Assembly: GCA_030430575.1 (NCBI GenBank)
Contig: JAUIKF010000025.1
Coordinates: 1 to 64,000 of the forward strand
Source: Bacteroidia bacterium
GTDB taxonomy: Bacteria; Bacteroidota; Bacteroidia; J057
Length of the DNA stretch: 64,000 nucleotides
Direction of reading: 5' to 3'
Shown piece by piece: positions 1-9,526 of this stretch; position 1 is the first letter of the stretch; every line of letters begins with the position of its first letter. The position numbers were made by a program, and so were the translations under genes. Below the pieces are notes generated by a model that searched no databases, was not told the origin of the DNA, and saw nothing but the letters and a program-made list of their open reading frames with translations.

Positions 1-107
1 AGTATAAGCATGACCTTGGGTTTCTTTTGTTTTAACAATCGAAGTGTTACCCCAAATGTCATGCTTTTTCCTTTAAAATCCCACTATACTCCCTGAGTAT
101 CAAGACC

Positions 108-1118
108 TTAGATAAAGAACTCACGTAAGGCTTTATTAAATGATGTTATTGCCTCTTCAAAATCCCGAGCAAAATAATAGATCAAGCCCAGTTGCCAATG
201 TGTATGAACATCCAGCGGGTCAGTTTCAGTCACTCTTTTAGCTACTTGAATCGCTCGTTCAAAATCCTCCTTGATAAATATATAATAATAGGTAATGAAT
301 TCATTTTGGTCAGATAGTCCATATTTTATAGCTTTATCGTAATCTATTAGGGCAGCGTCCCAATTCCAATCCGAGAACAGTTTGATATAAGCAAGCATCA
401 TATGCGCCTGTGCATTTTCTGCATCTAATTCGGTGGCTTTTTCAGCGGCACTTCTCGCTAGGTCATTGCCTTCTTTAGAGGGTAACAAATTGAGGGCCGC
501 AGCGTGAATATATGCTTCTCCCAAAAATGCATAGGCGTCTGCATAGTTCGGGTCAACTTGAATGGCCTCTTTGAAGAAATTCAATGCTTTTTTAATGTCA
601 TCAAAGTCCTTCCTTTTTAGATGATAACTCCCTTTTAACCATAAATCATAAGCCTTGATATGTTGAGTTGGGATAGTGTTGGAAAAAGCCGGAATTTCAA
701 AATGGCCAAAATTTTCACGGATTTGGTCCGCAATGAGCAAACTGACTTCATCTTGCAAGGCAAAAATATCCTCCAGCTCTCGGTCGAAATTCCTCGACCA
801 GAAGTGCGTGCCGTCATCAGTACTGATTAACTGCGCTGTAATGCGAACCCTGTTCTTTGCTTTCCGGACGCTCCCCTCCAAAATAGTACTTACCCCTAAT
901 TGATCGCCAATGGTCCGTATGTCTATATTTTTATTCTTAAAGGCAAAAGAGGAGGTGCGGGCAATGACTTTTAACCCCTTCACGGTGGTTAGGGCGTTGA
1001 TTATTTCTTCGGTAATGCCATCACTGAAGTATTCGTTCTCAGGGTCGGCACTCATGTTTACAAAAGGGAGAACCGCAATGGACTTATTGGATGATGATAT
1101 GGGTAGATGGTTGCTCAT
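108..1118 (-). CDS. TolB/FlgO-like N-domain plus TPR protein, probably shortened
   Basis: The 336-residue product opens almost at once with the motif SIAVLPFVNMSADPENEYFSDG (residues 13-34), typical of the TolB-amino-terminal-like domain found in CadC-type regulators and adenylate-cyclase-linked TPR proteins. From about residue 155 onwards TPR-like helices follow, for example FKEAIQVDPNYADAYAFLGEAY and the last one around FARDFEEAITSFNKAL. Relatives usually carry an N-terminal sensor or DNA-binding domain (LytTR, winged helix or cyclase) and more TPRs. Here neither is present: the N-terminus is only a dozen residues, and the last TPR stops abruptly in ALREFFI. It may be a truncated remnant or a free-standing interaction protein. 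Downstream (positions 1-107) there is only a short open stretch reaching the window edge. Family assignment is good; function is unknown. Confidence 0.75.
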   Translation of the reverse strand: MSNHLPISSSNKSIAVLPFVNMSADPENEYFSDGITEEIINALTTVKGLKVIARTSSFAFKNKNIDIRTIGDQLGVSTILEGSVRKAKNRVRITAQLISTDDGTHFWSRNFDRELEDIFALQDEVSLLIADQIRENFGHFEIPAFSNTIPTQHIKAYDLWLKGSYHLKRKDFDDIKKALNFFKEAIQVDPNYADAYAFLGEAYIHAAALNLLPSKEGNDLARSAAEKATELDAENAQAHMMLAYIKLFSDWNWDAALIDYDKAIKYGLSDQNEFITYYYIFIKEDFERAIQVAKRVTETDPLDVHTHWQLGLIYYFARDFEEAITSFNKALREFFI

Positions 1119-1346
1119 TTTCTCCTATACCTCATCTATGAACTGACATTGAATTTTTATCTTTTCAAGAGCATTGGTATAACGGTTTGTCTTGAATGTG
1201 TTGGATATTTATACCATTAACCGTTGGTGGCATGTAACGCTAGCTCATATAATCAGCCAAGTGTTGGATTAGAGAATTAGGGCTGGACACAAAGGCGTTT
1301 GTGGCTGCCTATTTTTTCTCGAGATGGGGGAGTTTTTTCGTCTTAT

Positions 1347-1565
1347 TCATATACCTTTTAGAAATTCTTCTGTTGATTCGTTAACCTGTATCTCACCTGA
1401 TTCGATTTGCTTCGCCTGCGCAAGTCCTTCCTTTACCGATATTACAATTTCTTCTAAGGCCTGCACCTCTTCTATATGACTAGAAAGTGTTTTCCAGTCT
1501 TTCATAGAAATCACAACAGATATTTTAACTCCCTGACTATCAGTTAAATATTGCACTACACTCAT
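1347..1565 (-). CDS. Phd/YefM-like orphan antitoxin candidate
   Basis: About 72 residues, starting MSVVQYLTDSQGVKISVVIS. The pattern 'YLTDSxGxKxxVVISxxDWxxL' followed by a helical, acidic C-terminus (LAQAKQIESGEIQ...EEFLKGI) resembles small antitoxins of type II modules common in Bacteroidota. I chose the ATG at 1565 rather than the longer frame beginning at 1652, because the extra 29 residues cross the GC-rich repeat-like spacer and look non-coding. A toxin gene would be expected directly downstream (below 1347), but nothing coding is visible there, so this looks like an orphan. Inverted copies of a short GC-rich motif (about 1212-1240 and 1636-1664) flank the gene. Confidence 0.6.
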   Translation of the reverse strand: MSVVQYLTDSQGVKISVVISMKDWKTLSSHIEEVQALEEIVISVKEGLAQAKQIESGEIQVNESTEEFLKGI

Positions 1566-1658
1566 AAGATCAGTTATTTCTTGTAATATAAGAATTATTT
1601 TATTTTGGGGCATATAATTAAACATTAAAGGCCGGAACGCGCCCTGCGGCACCAGCCG

Positions 1659-2039
1659 TTAATGCTTAAATGTTGTATGCAGTCTATTTTCAATATATGT
1701 TCCTCTAAAGTTATTCAAGTCAACTAGAAATTCGTCAAGTTTAATGTTGAATTTTCTCTTTGACATCGAAATTGAGGCGACTGAAGATTCTTTGTCAAGT
1801 CGATCTTTAGGGAAGTTTATTAAAGCGTCAATTAGCCAAATCCCCTGTCCTTTTTTCCTGGGACCTTCAAATTGAGGGTCTACTTCAAATAGTATGAATA
1901 ATTCTAAGTCTTTGTCACGTTCGGATGACTTGATCCTCCAAAATTCATCGACCCACCAATCATCTGTTGTATCTATCAGAATTATTTCCCAATTGTTCCT
2001 TTGCAAAGTACGCTCAAGTTGTTCTTTATATGTTGACAT
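1659..2039 (-). CDS. hypothetical protein (126 aa)
   Basis: A 126-residue soluble protein rich in Trp and acidic residues near the N-terminus (DTTDDWWVDEFWRI, residues 24-37). It has no signal peptide and no membrane segment. I do not recognise the family. The alternating hydrophobic/charged middle (LELFILFEVDPQFEG) suggests a small alpha/beta domain, of the sort often seen in immunity or stress proteins, but this is only an impression. It lies upstream of the antitoxin-like gene on the same strand, separated by a GC-rich spacer, in a stretch of small accessory genes. Confidence 0.55.
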   Translation of the reverse strand: MSTYKEQLERTLQRNNWEIILIDTTDDWWVDEFWRIKSSERDKDLELFILFEVDPQFEGPRKKGQGIWLIDALINFPKDRLDKESSVASISMSKRKFNIKLDEFLVDLNNFRGTYIENRLHTTFKH

Positions 2040-2695
2040 TGCTTTATTATTGATTGTCTATTTTAGTACTTTTCAATTCACCATTTTATTCCTCTCAATT
2101 TGAAGTTATCTTTCTTTGATTGCTGAGAACCTTAAGATTTACAACAGTCTGTCGCCAGAGGCGATGGCCGTCGTAAATCAAGTTATACAAATCCGCCTCT
2201 GGCGGTTCGGCTATGGGTATTTAATATGTTGTGTAGTAGGGATATGCTTAGGGTCATGGTATCTAGTGCATCAACCACTAAGTTCTTATCGGTTTGGGGC
2301 CGGATTACGCTCAAAAGCCAACCCTTCGGCTACGCTCAGGGCAGGCTCACACGCCAGAAATCCAGCCCAGCGCATGTAAATGCGCAGGTTCATAGTTGCC
2401 AAGCAAGCTGGCGCGGATTTCCAGATTGTGGGGCTGGATCTTTGGAGTAATCCGCGCCCCTCAGTAACCGCTAATTATATAATGCTTGATGCACTAGTTG
2501 TGATACCAAGATACAAATAGGGGCAGCTATTTCCCAATTGGAAGCATTTTTCATGACCTGCAAAGGAAATAAAATGTCCGTTTTTTCTCATTTGGACGAT
2601 CACAGAGCTTAAAGTCAATCATCCCCATGAAAATGCCATATAACTGGCTACACAAAATACCCAAAGACGCATCCTCTATATGAATGAGTTCTCCC
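2040..2695. other. gene-poor gap holding a dispersed element
   Basis: No convincing gene lies between the hypothetical gene and purL. The open frames here (for example 2116-2379) fall inside the inverted-repeat element at 2257-2508 and show no protein-like composition. The remaining ends are AT-rich. Confidence 0.6.
2257..2508. repeat. inverted-repeat dispersed element, copy 1
   Basis: Outer ends form an imperfect inverted repeat: TGGTATCTAGTGCATCAA at 2257-2274 against the complement of 2486-2508. Inner ends are another pair: GGCCGGATTACGC near 2298-2310 against GTAATCCGCGCC at 2447-2458. A second copy in opposite internal orientation lies at about 27336-27544 and shares the GCGCGGATTAC, CCAGCCCAGCGCAT-like and AAGCTGGCGCGGATTTC blocks. 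A 21-bp end fragment sits at 9506-9526. No transposase is encoded, so this looks like a small non-autonomous (MITE-like) element. Confidence 0.65.
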
Positions 2696-5600
2696 CTACA
2701 ACCACTCCCGCGCATTCACAAATGCATCCAGCCAAGGCGACACCTCATCCGCTGCACCCTTAGGATAATATGCCCAGTTCCAAGGGAAAGTAGATCGCTC
2801 CAGATGGGGCATCGTCACAAGGTGTCGTCCATCGGCACTCGCGAGCATGGCGGTGTTAAAGGCACTGCCGTTGGGGTTGGCGGGGTAGGTCTCGTAGCCA
2901 TATTTGGCAACGATATGGTAATTCGTCTCCGACGCGGGCAAGTAGAATTTCCCTTCTCCATGAGAAACCCAGATGCCCAGGCGCGCGTCTGCCAGATTCT
3001 GCATCATCACAGAATGGTTGGGCAAAATCTCTACTGAGGTAAAGGCACTTTCGTGTTTGCCCGAATCATTGTGGTGCATAAAGCCCTGCTGGCTGTGTTC
3101 GGGGTTGATGAGGTTGAGCTCCATGAAGAGCTGGCAGCCGTTGCAGATGCCGATGGAGAGCACGTCATCGCGGGAAAAGAAGTGGTCCAGCGCAGCTTTC
3201 GCCTTTTCATTATACAAGAAGGCGCCTGCCCAGCCTTTGGCTGAGCCTAGCACATCTGAGTTGGAGAATCCACCAACTGCTCCCAAGAACTGGATGTCTT
3301 CCAAGGTTTCGCGGCCCGTGATGAGGTCCGTCATGTGCACGTCTTTGACGTCAAACCCCGCCAAATGCATGGCATTGGCCAGTTCTCGCTCGGAGTTACT
3401 CCCCTTTTCCCGTAACACAGCGGCTTTGGGGCGACGAGCGGGACGGGGAGGCTTTTTGCCGGAGAAAGACTGAGGGAAGGTATATTGAAGCGGCTGCTTC
3501 ATATAGGTCTGGTAGCGTTCGTCTGCCAGACTGGGCGTCGTCTGGCGACGGTCCAGCAACCACGAAGTCTCGTACCATTGCTGACGATATCCAGCAATAT
3601 CGAAGGTGTATTGATCTGCTCCGTACGTCACCGCCAAATGCCCAGTGGTATCAGGCTGCCCAATTCGGTGCGCTGTTAGGCCCAATTCCTGCATTCTTTT
3701 TTCAATGCCTGAATCTTTTCCCTGAATCAACAAACTCGAATTCTCAGCAAACAGCAACGTGACCATATCAGGGCTTTGTAAAGCGCTTAGGTCTACCCAT
3801 ACCCCAGTCGCCGTATCGGCAAAGCACATTTCCAATAAGGCGGTAATCAGGCCACCAGCCGAGACGTCATGTCCTGCTAGCACCTGGTCTTCCCGAATCA
3901 GGGTCTGCACGGCATCGAAAGCCCGTGCAAAATAGGCCGCATCCGCTATCGTCGGCACCTGATCGCCGATGGCGTTGCGCACTTGGGCGAAGGAAGAACC
4001 ACCCAATTTGAAGGCATCTCCGCTCAGCGGCAGATAATATAATGGCCCGCCATCTGCTTTGAGCACGGGTTCTACAATTCGGGTGATGTCGTCACAATGT
4101 CCCGAAGCGGATACGATGACCGTTCCGGGAGCCAGGACGTCTCCGTCAGGGTACTTTTGCTTCATCGACAGGGAGTCTTTCCCTGTAGGGACATTGATGC
4201 CCAAGGCAATCGCAAATTCTGAAAGGCCATTGACAGCCTCATAGAGGCGTGCGTCTTCGCCTTCATTGCGACAAGGCCACATCCAGTTGGCGGAGAGGGA
4301 TACGGACCGTAGGCCCTCTTCTAAGGGCGCCCAAACCAAATTGGTCAGGGACTCTGCCACGGCATTGCGGGAGCCAGCGACAGGGTCGATCAAGCCACTG
4401 ACAGGAGCGTGCCCGATGGCGGTCGCTATTCCGTGGCCGCTTTCGTAATCCAGCGCCATTACCCCACAATTATTGAGGGGCAATTGAAGCGGGCCTGCAC
4501 ATTGCTGCTTGGCCACTAATCCGCCTACACAGCGGTCTACTTTATTGGTGAGCCAGTCTTTGCAGGCCACAGCTTCTAATTTCAGTACCTGCGTGAGGTA
4601 AGTGGGCAAATCATGGACTTCGTAAGGCACCGCCGCATAATCACGTGTGATCAGGCGGTCTTCCATGATGGTTTTGGGCGAACTGCCAAACATGTCCGAG
4701 AGAGCGAGGTCTATAGGCTTTTCGGCTTTATCTTCAGCCACAAAGGAAAACCGCATATCTCCCGTGACTTCTCCCACCACATAGAGCGGCGCTCTTTCAC
4801 GCGCTGCAATCGCCTTCAGCGTCGGCAGATCATCTGCCGAGATGATCAGTCCCATGCGCTCCTGGGACTCGTTTCCGATGATTTCCTTGGCGGAAAGGGT
4901 CGGGTCGCCTATGGGTAAACGGTTGAGGTAGATCACTCCCCCCGTTTCTTCTACCAATTCCGAAAGGCTATTGAGGTGACCGCCGGCGCCGTGGTCGTGA
5001 ATAGAGACGATGGGATTGGTGGAAAGCTCAACCATGCCTCGGATGGCGTTAGCGACGCGCTTTTGCATTTCGGGATTGGAGCGTTGAACGGCATTCAGCT
5101 CTAGCCCCGCAGCGAATTCGCCTGTATCGGCAGAAGAAACCGCCGCACCGCCCATGCCAATGCGGTAATTGTCACCGCCCATCACCACAATCTGGTCGCC
5201 AGGTTTGGGTTGATGTTTTTGGGCTTGTTCTGCCCTGCCATAGCCTATTCCGCCCGCCATCATGATGACTTTATCATATCCCAGTTGGCGCCCATCTGCC
5301 TGCTGTTCGAAGGTAAGGACCGAGCCGTTGATGAGGGGCTGGCCAAATTTATTGCCAAAATCAGAAGCGCCATTGGACGCTTTGATGAGGATGTCTACGG
5401 GCGTCTGGTAGAGCCAGGGACGGGCGGGGAAAGCGCCTTCCCAAGGCCTTTCTTCATTCAGACGCGAATACGCTGTCATATAAACTGCCGTTCCAGCCAG
5501 CGGCAGGGAACCTTGCCCGCCTGCCAGTCGGTCGCGAATTTCCCCCCCAGAACCTGTAGCCGCTCCGTTAAACGGTTCAACCGTAGTGGGGAAGTTATGG

Positions 5601-6346
5601 GTTTCTGCCTTCAGCGAAAGGACCGTGTCTACAGGGGTTCGCTGATACCAATCTGGCACATCCGCCCTCCCAGGCGCAAACTGCACGACCTTGGGTCCCT
5701 TGACAAAGGCCACATTGTCTTTATAAGCCGAGACGATTCCGTTAGGGTGTGCCTGAGAAGTAGCCTTGATGAGTTTGAACAAAGAATGCGGCTTTTCCTC
5801 TCCGTCAATCACAAAGGTGCCATTGAAGATCTTATGGCGACAGTGCTCGCTATTGACTTGGGAGAAGCCAAAAACTTCAGAGTCGGTCAGCGGACGCCCC
5901 AGTTGTTGGGCCAGCTTTTCCAAATAGACAATTTCCTCTTGACTCAGCGCCAGGCCTTCTGACTGGTTATAGCTAGCAATATCCTGAACGGGCTGTATCG
6001 GTTCTGGGGTAATGTCAATGGTAAAAATAGCCTGATCAAGCTGGTCGTATCGCTGCAATAGCATGGGGTCATAGGCTTCTCCTTTTTCGGAGGGCATATA
6101 TCGCTCGATTCGGAGAATGCCTTGAATGGCCATATTTTGCGTGATCTCCACCGCATTGGTGCTCCAAGGCGTGATCATGGTCGCTCTAGGGCCTATAAAT
6201 GGACCTGGTATTTCCTGCTGCGCAAGCAGAGGCTGGTTGCCGAACAGCCATGTGAGCTTGTCCAGGTCTGCCTGGGCCAGCGTGTGCGTGGTATTTACTG
6301 CAAAAATCTGGGAGGAGGGGGAACCAAAAAAGAGGATCATTGCCAT
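2696..6346 (-). CDS. purL: phosphoribosylformylglycinamidine synthase (large, single-chain)
   Basis: This enzyme performs the fourth step of purine synthesis, converting FGAR, glutamine and ATP to FGAM. The 1216-residue length fits the single-chain form that joins a PurS-like N-terminal domain, two AIRS-type ATP-binding halves and a C-terminal class I glutamine amidotransferase. Visible hallmarks are LAGGQGSLPLAGTAVY and the GGDNYRIGMGGAAVSS block in the synthase part. In the amidotransferase the nucleophile elbow is GICNGCQLF (Cys1068), with the catalytic pair His1181 and Glu1183 in MPHLER. The gene is monocistronic, transcribed toward the dispersed element at 2257. An AT-rich inverted repeat lies just upstream of the start. 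The long open frames on the opposite strand (such as 5210-5962) are shadows of its coding bias. Confidence 0.97.
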   Translation of the reverse strand: MAMILFFGSPSSQIFAVNTTHTLAQADLDKLTWLFGNQPLLAQQEIPGPFIGPRATMITPWSTNAVEITQNMAIQGILRIERYMPSEKGEAYDPMLLQRYDQLDQAIFTIDITPEPIQPVQDIASYNQSEGLALSQEEIVYLEKLAQQLGRPLTDSEVFGFSQVNSEHCRHKIFNGTFVIDGEEKPHSLFKLIKATSQAHPNGIVSAYKDNVAFVKGPKVVQFAPGRADVPDWYQRTPVDTVLSLKAETHNFPTTVEPFNGAATGSGGEIRDRLAGGQGSLPLAGTAVYMTAYSRLNEERPWEGAFPARPWLYQTPVDILIKASNGASDFGNKFGQPLINGSVLTFEQQADGRQLGYDKVIMMAGGIGYGRAEQAQKHQPKPGDQIVVMGGDNYRIGMGGAAVSSADTGEFAAGLELNAVQRSNPEMQKRVANAIRGMVELSTNPIVSIHDHGAGGHLNSLSELVEETGGVIYLNRLPIGDPTLSAKEIIGNESQERMGLIISADDLPTLKAIAARERAPLYVVGEVTGDMRFSFVAEDKAEKPIDLALSDMFGSSPKTIMEDRLITRDYAAVPYEVHDLPTYLTQVLKLEAVACKDWLTNKVDRCVGGLVAKQQCAGPLQLPLNNCGVMALDYESGHGIATAIGHAPVSGLIDPVAGSRNAVAESLTNLVWAPLEEGLRSVSLSANWMWPCRNEGEDARLYEAVNGLSEFAIALGINVPTGKDSLSMKQKYPDGDVLAPGTVIVSASGHCDDITRIVEPVLKADGGPLYYLPLSGDAFKLGGSSFAQVRNAIGDQVPTIADAAYFARAFDAVQTLIREDQVLAGHDVSAGGLITALLEMCFADTATGVWVDLSALQSPDMVTLLFAENSSLLIQGKDSGIEKRMQELGLTAHRIGQPDTTGHLAVTYGADQYTFDIAGYRQQWYETSWLLDRRQTTPSLADERYQTYMKQPLQYTFPQSFSGKKPPRPARRPKAAVLREKGSNSERELANAMHLAGFDVKDVHMTDLITGRETLEDIQFLGAVGGFSNSDVLGSAKGWAGAFLYNEKAKAALDHFFSRDDVLSIGICNGCQLFMELNLINPEHSQQGFMHHNDSGKHESAFTSVEILPNHSVMMQNLADARLGIWVSHGEGKFYLPASETNYHIVAKYGYETYPANPNGSAFNTAMLASADGRHLVTMPHLERSTFPWNWAYYPKGAADEVSPWLDAFVNAREWL

Positions 6347-6364
6347 GATGGGTTAGCTTTGGGA

Positions 6365-6404
6365 AATTATTAATTGATTGATTACTTATTATCAATTAAT
6401 AATG
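6365..6404. promoter_or_regulatory. AT-rich inverted repeat in the purL leader
   Basis: Arms ATTATTAATTGA (6366-6377) and TCAATTAATAAT (6392-6403) pair perfectly around a 14-nt spacer, 19 nt upstream of the purL ATG. The same 13-mer AATTATTAATTGA occurs just upstream of starts at 13170 and 27278, and again near 32962-32974. It may be a translation-enhancing AT-rich leader, an operator or a short dispersed repeat; the sequence alone cannot decide. Confidence 0.4.
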
Positions 6405-6489
6405 CATAATTCCTTTAGGCCGCAAAATCCGAACTTTTTATGGTTTTATGCTAAAAAAATGGGGTAAAAAATTGGTATTCTTCATAAGT

Positions 6490-6634
6490 AGTTGACATTT
6501 CTCAAGTGCCAACACCCAACAGCAAAGCTGTCATGCTGAGCCCGCGAAGCATCTTATGATGGCCTTGAAATAGAAAAAGTAAGATGCTTCGCGGGCTCAG
6601 CATGACAATTAAAATTGGCAACAAACTGTCAACT
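6490..6634. repeat. nested inverted-repeat element with 28-bp perfect stem
   Basis: Outer ends AGTTGACA (6490-6497) and TGTCAACT (6627-6634) enclose a perfect 28-bp inverted repeat (6529-6556 and 6580-6607) around a 23-nt loop. The arm contains GTCATGCTGAGC and AGCATCTTA, the hallmark of a repeat family that is common in intergenic DNA of many bacteria. A degenerate relative is at 52989-53065. It lies between purL and the gene at 6674. It could end transcription, but it has no clear T-tract. Confidence 0.75.
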
Positions 6635-6673
6635 GCTTTTGACAGATATGAAGGATGCCAAAAAATTAGCATT

Positions 6674-7807
6674 TCAAGGTTTCAGCATGGGCAATGCTTC
6701 CCATCTAATAAAAGGTACCACTTTTTTCTCATGCACCTTGATGTCTTCAAAATACATCACATCAAAAACGTCATCTTCTTCAAGAAAATGCTGATTAGCA
6801 CGATGCAGCGAGTTATAGTTTGGAATTATCCCAATATTATCTTGGCCGAGTAATCGTTTTCTGATCTTTATGGGATAGGCAATGGAAATGGGGAGGGAGG
6901 CTTCATAAATGGCCAAAAACATCTTAATGGTTTCCACTAATCTGCTGGAAGAGTGACCAAATAATTCTATCAGAAAAGAATCCTGTTGATAACCTGATGG
7001 ACGTTGTACCCTAAGGTCGATATGTGTCGTATTCCCACCTCGTTTGATCTCCCACGGGTGACCTCCTCCCGTTTTTAAGGGATGTTTTCCATCAAGCCAA
7101 TCCGCAAACTCGCTTTCGGAGTTAGGGTTAATATCCAAAAGCCCTTCATGTCGACCATCTGCATAGCATTCATATAGTTCCCTCCCTGATAAGGCTTTAT
7201 CCACCTTCTGGTCGTCAGAAACTGCTAGATAGGCGATTTGGCAGTAGTCAAAATAGGTATTTGCGGTCATTTTGGGAATTAAGGGTTTATTAAATTCCCC
7301 CAACTTCCCCGCTTCTAATAGTTGAATAAACGCATCTGTTTTTTCTTTTCCCAGACTTTTGTCCAGGCGATAGGAGTCAGGAAACAATTCCCAAATAAGG
7401 CTATGAGGAATAGTCCCAAACCTAAAGTCAAGTGGATACTTTGCTACCACTTGCTCATAAGCATTTACCCAATCGCTCTCAACCACTTCTAACCAATCCC
7501 CACATGCGGATATGACTCCATACCACTCATTGGCAAGTTCTTCTTCAGGCCAAAAGGGGCGTGCTATAGAAAAGCTACCTGATTCATTGACTTTTAGGCT
7601 AATGCCAAGTTCTACTTCTAGGCTGCCAATGTCTCCCATAAGAGGACTGATAAAAAAAACGCTTTCGTATTTGGTTATATGTAAATACCACCAGCCTTGC
7701 CCCGGAACAGGAAAAAGGATTTTCCAAACTCGATCCATTCCGTTCAGAGAGTAGGCAAATGTCTCCAGTTTTTGTAGAAATGGATAAATGTACTGTTCTA
7801 GGGACAT
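6674..7807 (-). CDS. conserved protein with GGHPWEI/RGGN motif
   Basis: A soluble 377-residue protein of unknown function. Its C-terminal half has the striking pattern SGRELYECYADGRHEGLLDI, then FADWLDG, GGHPWEIKRGGNTTHIDL and a tail SSRLVETIKMFLAIYEASLP. I recall this combination from hypothetical proteins in several bacterial phyla, including cyanobacteria, but cannot attach a function or a name. There is no signal peptide and no membrane segment. The gene is alone, ends near the repeat element at 6490-6634, and its 5' end overlaps the remnant at 7759-7983 on the other strand. Confidence 0.7.
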   Translation of the reverse strand: MSLEQYIYPFLQKLETFAYSLNGMDRVWKILFPVPGQGWWYLHITKYESVFFISPLMGDIGSLEVELGISLKVNESGSFSIARPFWPEEELANEWYGVISACGDWLEVVESDWVNAYEQVVAKYPLDFRFGTIPHSLIWELFPDSYRLDKSLGKEKTDAFIQLLEAGKLGEFNKPLIPKMTANTYFDYCQIAYLAVSDDQKVDKALSGRELYECYADGRHEGLLDINPNSESEFADWLDGKHPLKTGGGHPWEIKRGGNTTHIDLRVQRPSGYQQDSFLIELFGHSSSRLVETIKMFLAIYEASLPISIAYPIKIRKRLLGQDNIGIIPNYNSLHRANQHFLEEDDVFDVMYFEDIKVHEKKVVPFIRWEALPMLKP

Positions 7808-7983
7808 ATTGGAAGATTTATCTAAAAAAGAAAATTTGTATTTTAGAGAAAGTAAAACTGCTTTCCAAAAAACATGAAGGTAAGCTTAAAGAGTCAGAAC
7901 AATCTGAATTAAACTATTTCCTCATGCTTGAGCATATCATCAGGCTTGCAAAAGCACGTGCTTTAAAGCAGTTGGCAGCATGA
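7759..7983 (+). CDS. small partner ORF of a decayed HNH module
   Basis: The C-terminal half (EKVKLLSKKHEGKLKESEQ, then NYFLMLEHIIRLAKARALKQL) resembles the short, roughly 70-residue helical proteins that precede HNH endonuclease genes in Bacteroidota. It ends with an ATGA overlap into the HNH remnant at 7980, as expected for a translationally coupled pair. The only in-frame ATGs upstream lie inside the 5' end of the oppositely oriented gene at 6674-7807, so the original N-terminus has probably been replaced or lost by a rearrangement. The true start cannot be fixed. Confidence 0.45.
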   Translation: MSPVFVEMDKCTVLGTYWKIYLKKKICILEKVKLLSKKHEGKLKESEQSELNYFLMLEHIIRLAKARALKQLAA

Positions 7984-8162
7984 GTAGATATATCTCCCCC
8001 TCATTACGTGCGTTTGTAACCAAAAGAGCGAAAGGGGTTTGCGAGTATTGCTTAGCCTTTGAAGGGCATTCCTATATCAATTTTCAAATGATGGAGCGAC
8101 TCGCCTTCTTAGAGATTGGGCAATTCCCCCACCCAAATGCCCAGTCCTTTATTGGAAAATAA
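7980..8162 (+). pseudogene. HNH endonuclease remnant with internal deletion
   Basis: The 60 codons begin like an intact HNH nuclease, MSRYISPSLRAFVTKRAKGV followed by CEYC (the first zinc-binding pair), then GHSYINFQ. The next expected part, with the DHI catalytic histidine and the second CxxC, is missing. The text jumps straight to MERLAFLEIGQFPHP, which looks like the C-terminal region of the family. A clean in-frame loss of roughly 70 codons explains this. The product cannot be an active nuclease. A terminator and tRNA-Glu follow immediately. Confidence 0.7.
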
Positions 8163-8191
8163 AAAATCCCCGAGCTTTCACTCGGGGATTT
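8163..8191 (-). terminator. terminator of tRNA-Glu
   Basis: An 11-bp perfect stem, AAATCCCCGAG with its complement (8164-8174 and 8181-8191), around a 6-nt loop. Read on the minus strand the stem is followed by a T-tract, so it is placed to end the tRNA-Glu transcript. It may also stop leftover transcription of the HNH remnant. Confidence 0.8.
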
Positions 8192-8209
8192 CATTTAGTG
8201 ATGTTGTAG

Positions 8210-8281
8210 CATCCCGTAGGGGAGTCGAACCCCTGTTGCCAGAATGAAAATCTGGAGTCCTAACCACTAGACGAACGGGAC
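8210..8281 (-). tRNA. tRNA-Glu (anticodon UUC)
   Basis: A full cloverleaf on the minus strand, 72 nt. The acceptor stem is GTCCCGT/ACGGGAT with a G-U first pair. The D arm is GTCT...GGAC, the anticodon stem CCAGA/TCTGG encloses loop TTTTCAT with anticodon TTC, and the T arm is AGGGG-TTCGACT-CCCCT. The discriminator is G and no CCA is encoded. It is preceded by a strong promoter-like pair and followed by a terminator. Confidence 0.95.
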
Positions 8282-8311
8282 ACGTTCTAGCATTTTCTTG
8301 AAATGCGTTTG

Positions 8312-8342
8312 CAAAGGTAGGTGTGCGAAAAATCATTGTCAA
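8312..8342 (-). promoter_or_regulatory. promoter of tRNA-Glu
   Basis: On the minus strand TTGACA (8337-8342) and TACCTTTG (8312-8319) are 17 nt apart. TAnnTTTG is the Bacteroidota -7 consensus, and TTG-containing -33 boxes are usual for stable-RNA genes. The box lies about 30 nt upstream of the tRNA 5' end. Confidence 0.6.
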
Positions 8343-8348
8343 GCTTTT

Positions 8349-8377
8349 TTTGAAAAAAAGAATGAGTTCGTATTTTG
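8349..8377 (+). promoter_or_regulatory. candidate gapA promoter
   Basis: TTTG at 8349-8352 and TATTTTG at 8371-8377 are 18 nt apart, close to the Bacteroidota -33/-7 arrangement. The -7 box has one base fewer than TAnnTTTG. The start codon of gapA is about 70 nt downstream. Confidence 0.4.
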
Positions 8378-8439
8378 CGCCCCATTTAGAAATCATTTTT
8401 ATTCATCTAGTGTTTATCTCATCTAATTCTCATCTGTAA

Positions 8440-9438
<999 letters not shown>

Positions 9439-9462
9439 GCGATAACCTGCTTCTATAAATCG

Positions 9463-9502
9463 AAAATGGCCTGACAGAATTTAATTCTGCCAGGCCATTT
9501 TT
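9463..9502. terminator. bidirectional terminator between gapA and the PiT gene
   Basis: A hairpin of AAAATGGCCTG...CAGGCCATTTTT with an inner CAGAAT/ATTCTG stem. A- and T-tracts on both sides allow it to end transcription from both converging genes. Confidence 0.85.
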
Positions 9503-9505
9503 CTT

Positions 9506-9526
9506 GCTGAGGCGCGGATTACCCAC
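9506..9526. repeat. 21-bp end fragment of the dispersed element
   Basis: Identical over 21 bp (core GAGGCGCGGATTACCCAC) to one end of the element copy at 27358-27378. It ends inside the stop codon of the PiT gene, so the last bases of that gene may come from the element. Confidence 0.6.

Noticed and set aside
1-107. Start of another minus-strand gene (ATG at 60-62 running to the edge)
   Set aside because: Only about 20 codons are visible and no motif supports it.
1566-1652. 29-codon N-terminal extension of the antitoxin-like gene
   Set aside because: It crosses the GC-rich repeat-like spacer and would displace the normal family start.
2116-2450. Short plus-strand open frames in the gap before purL
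   Set aside because: They run through the inverted-repeat element and lack any family signal.
5210-5962. 250-codon open frame opposite purL
   Set aside because: Composition is a shadow of the purL codon bias, with no domain match; purL itself is unambiguous.
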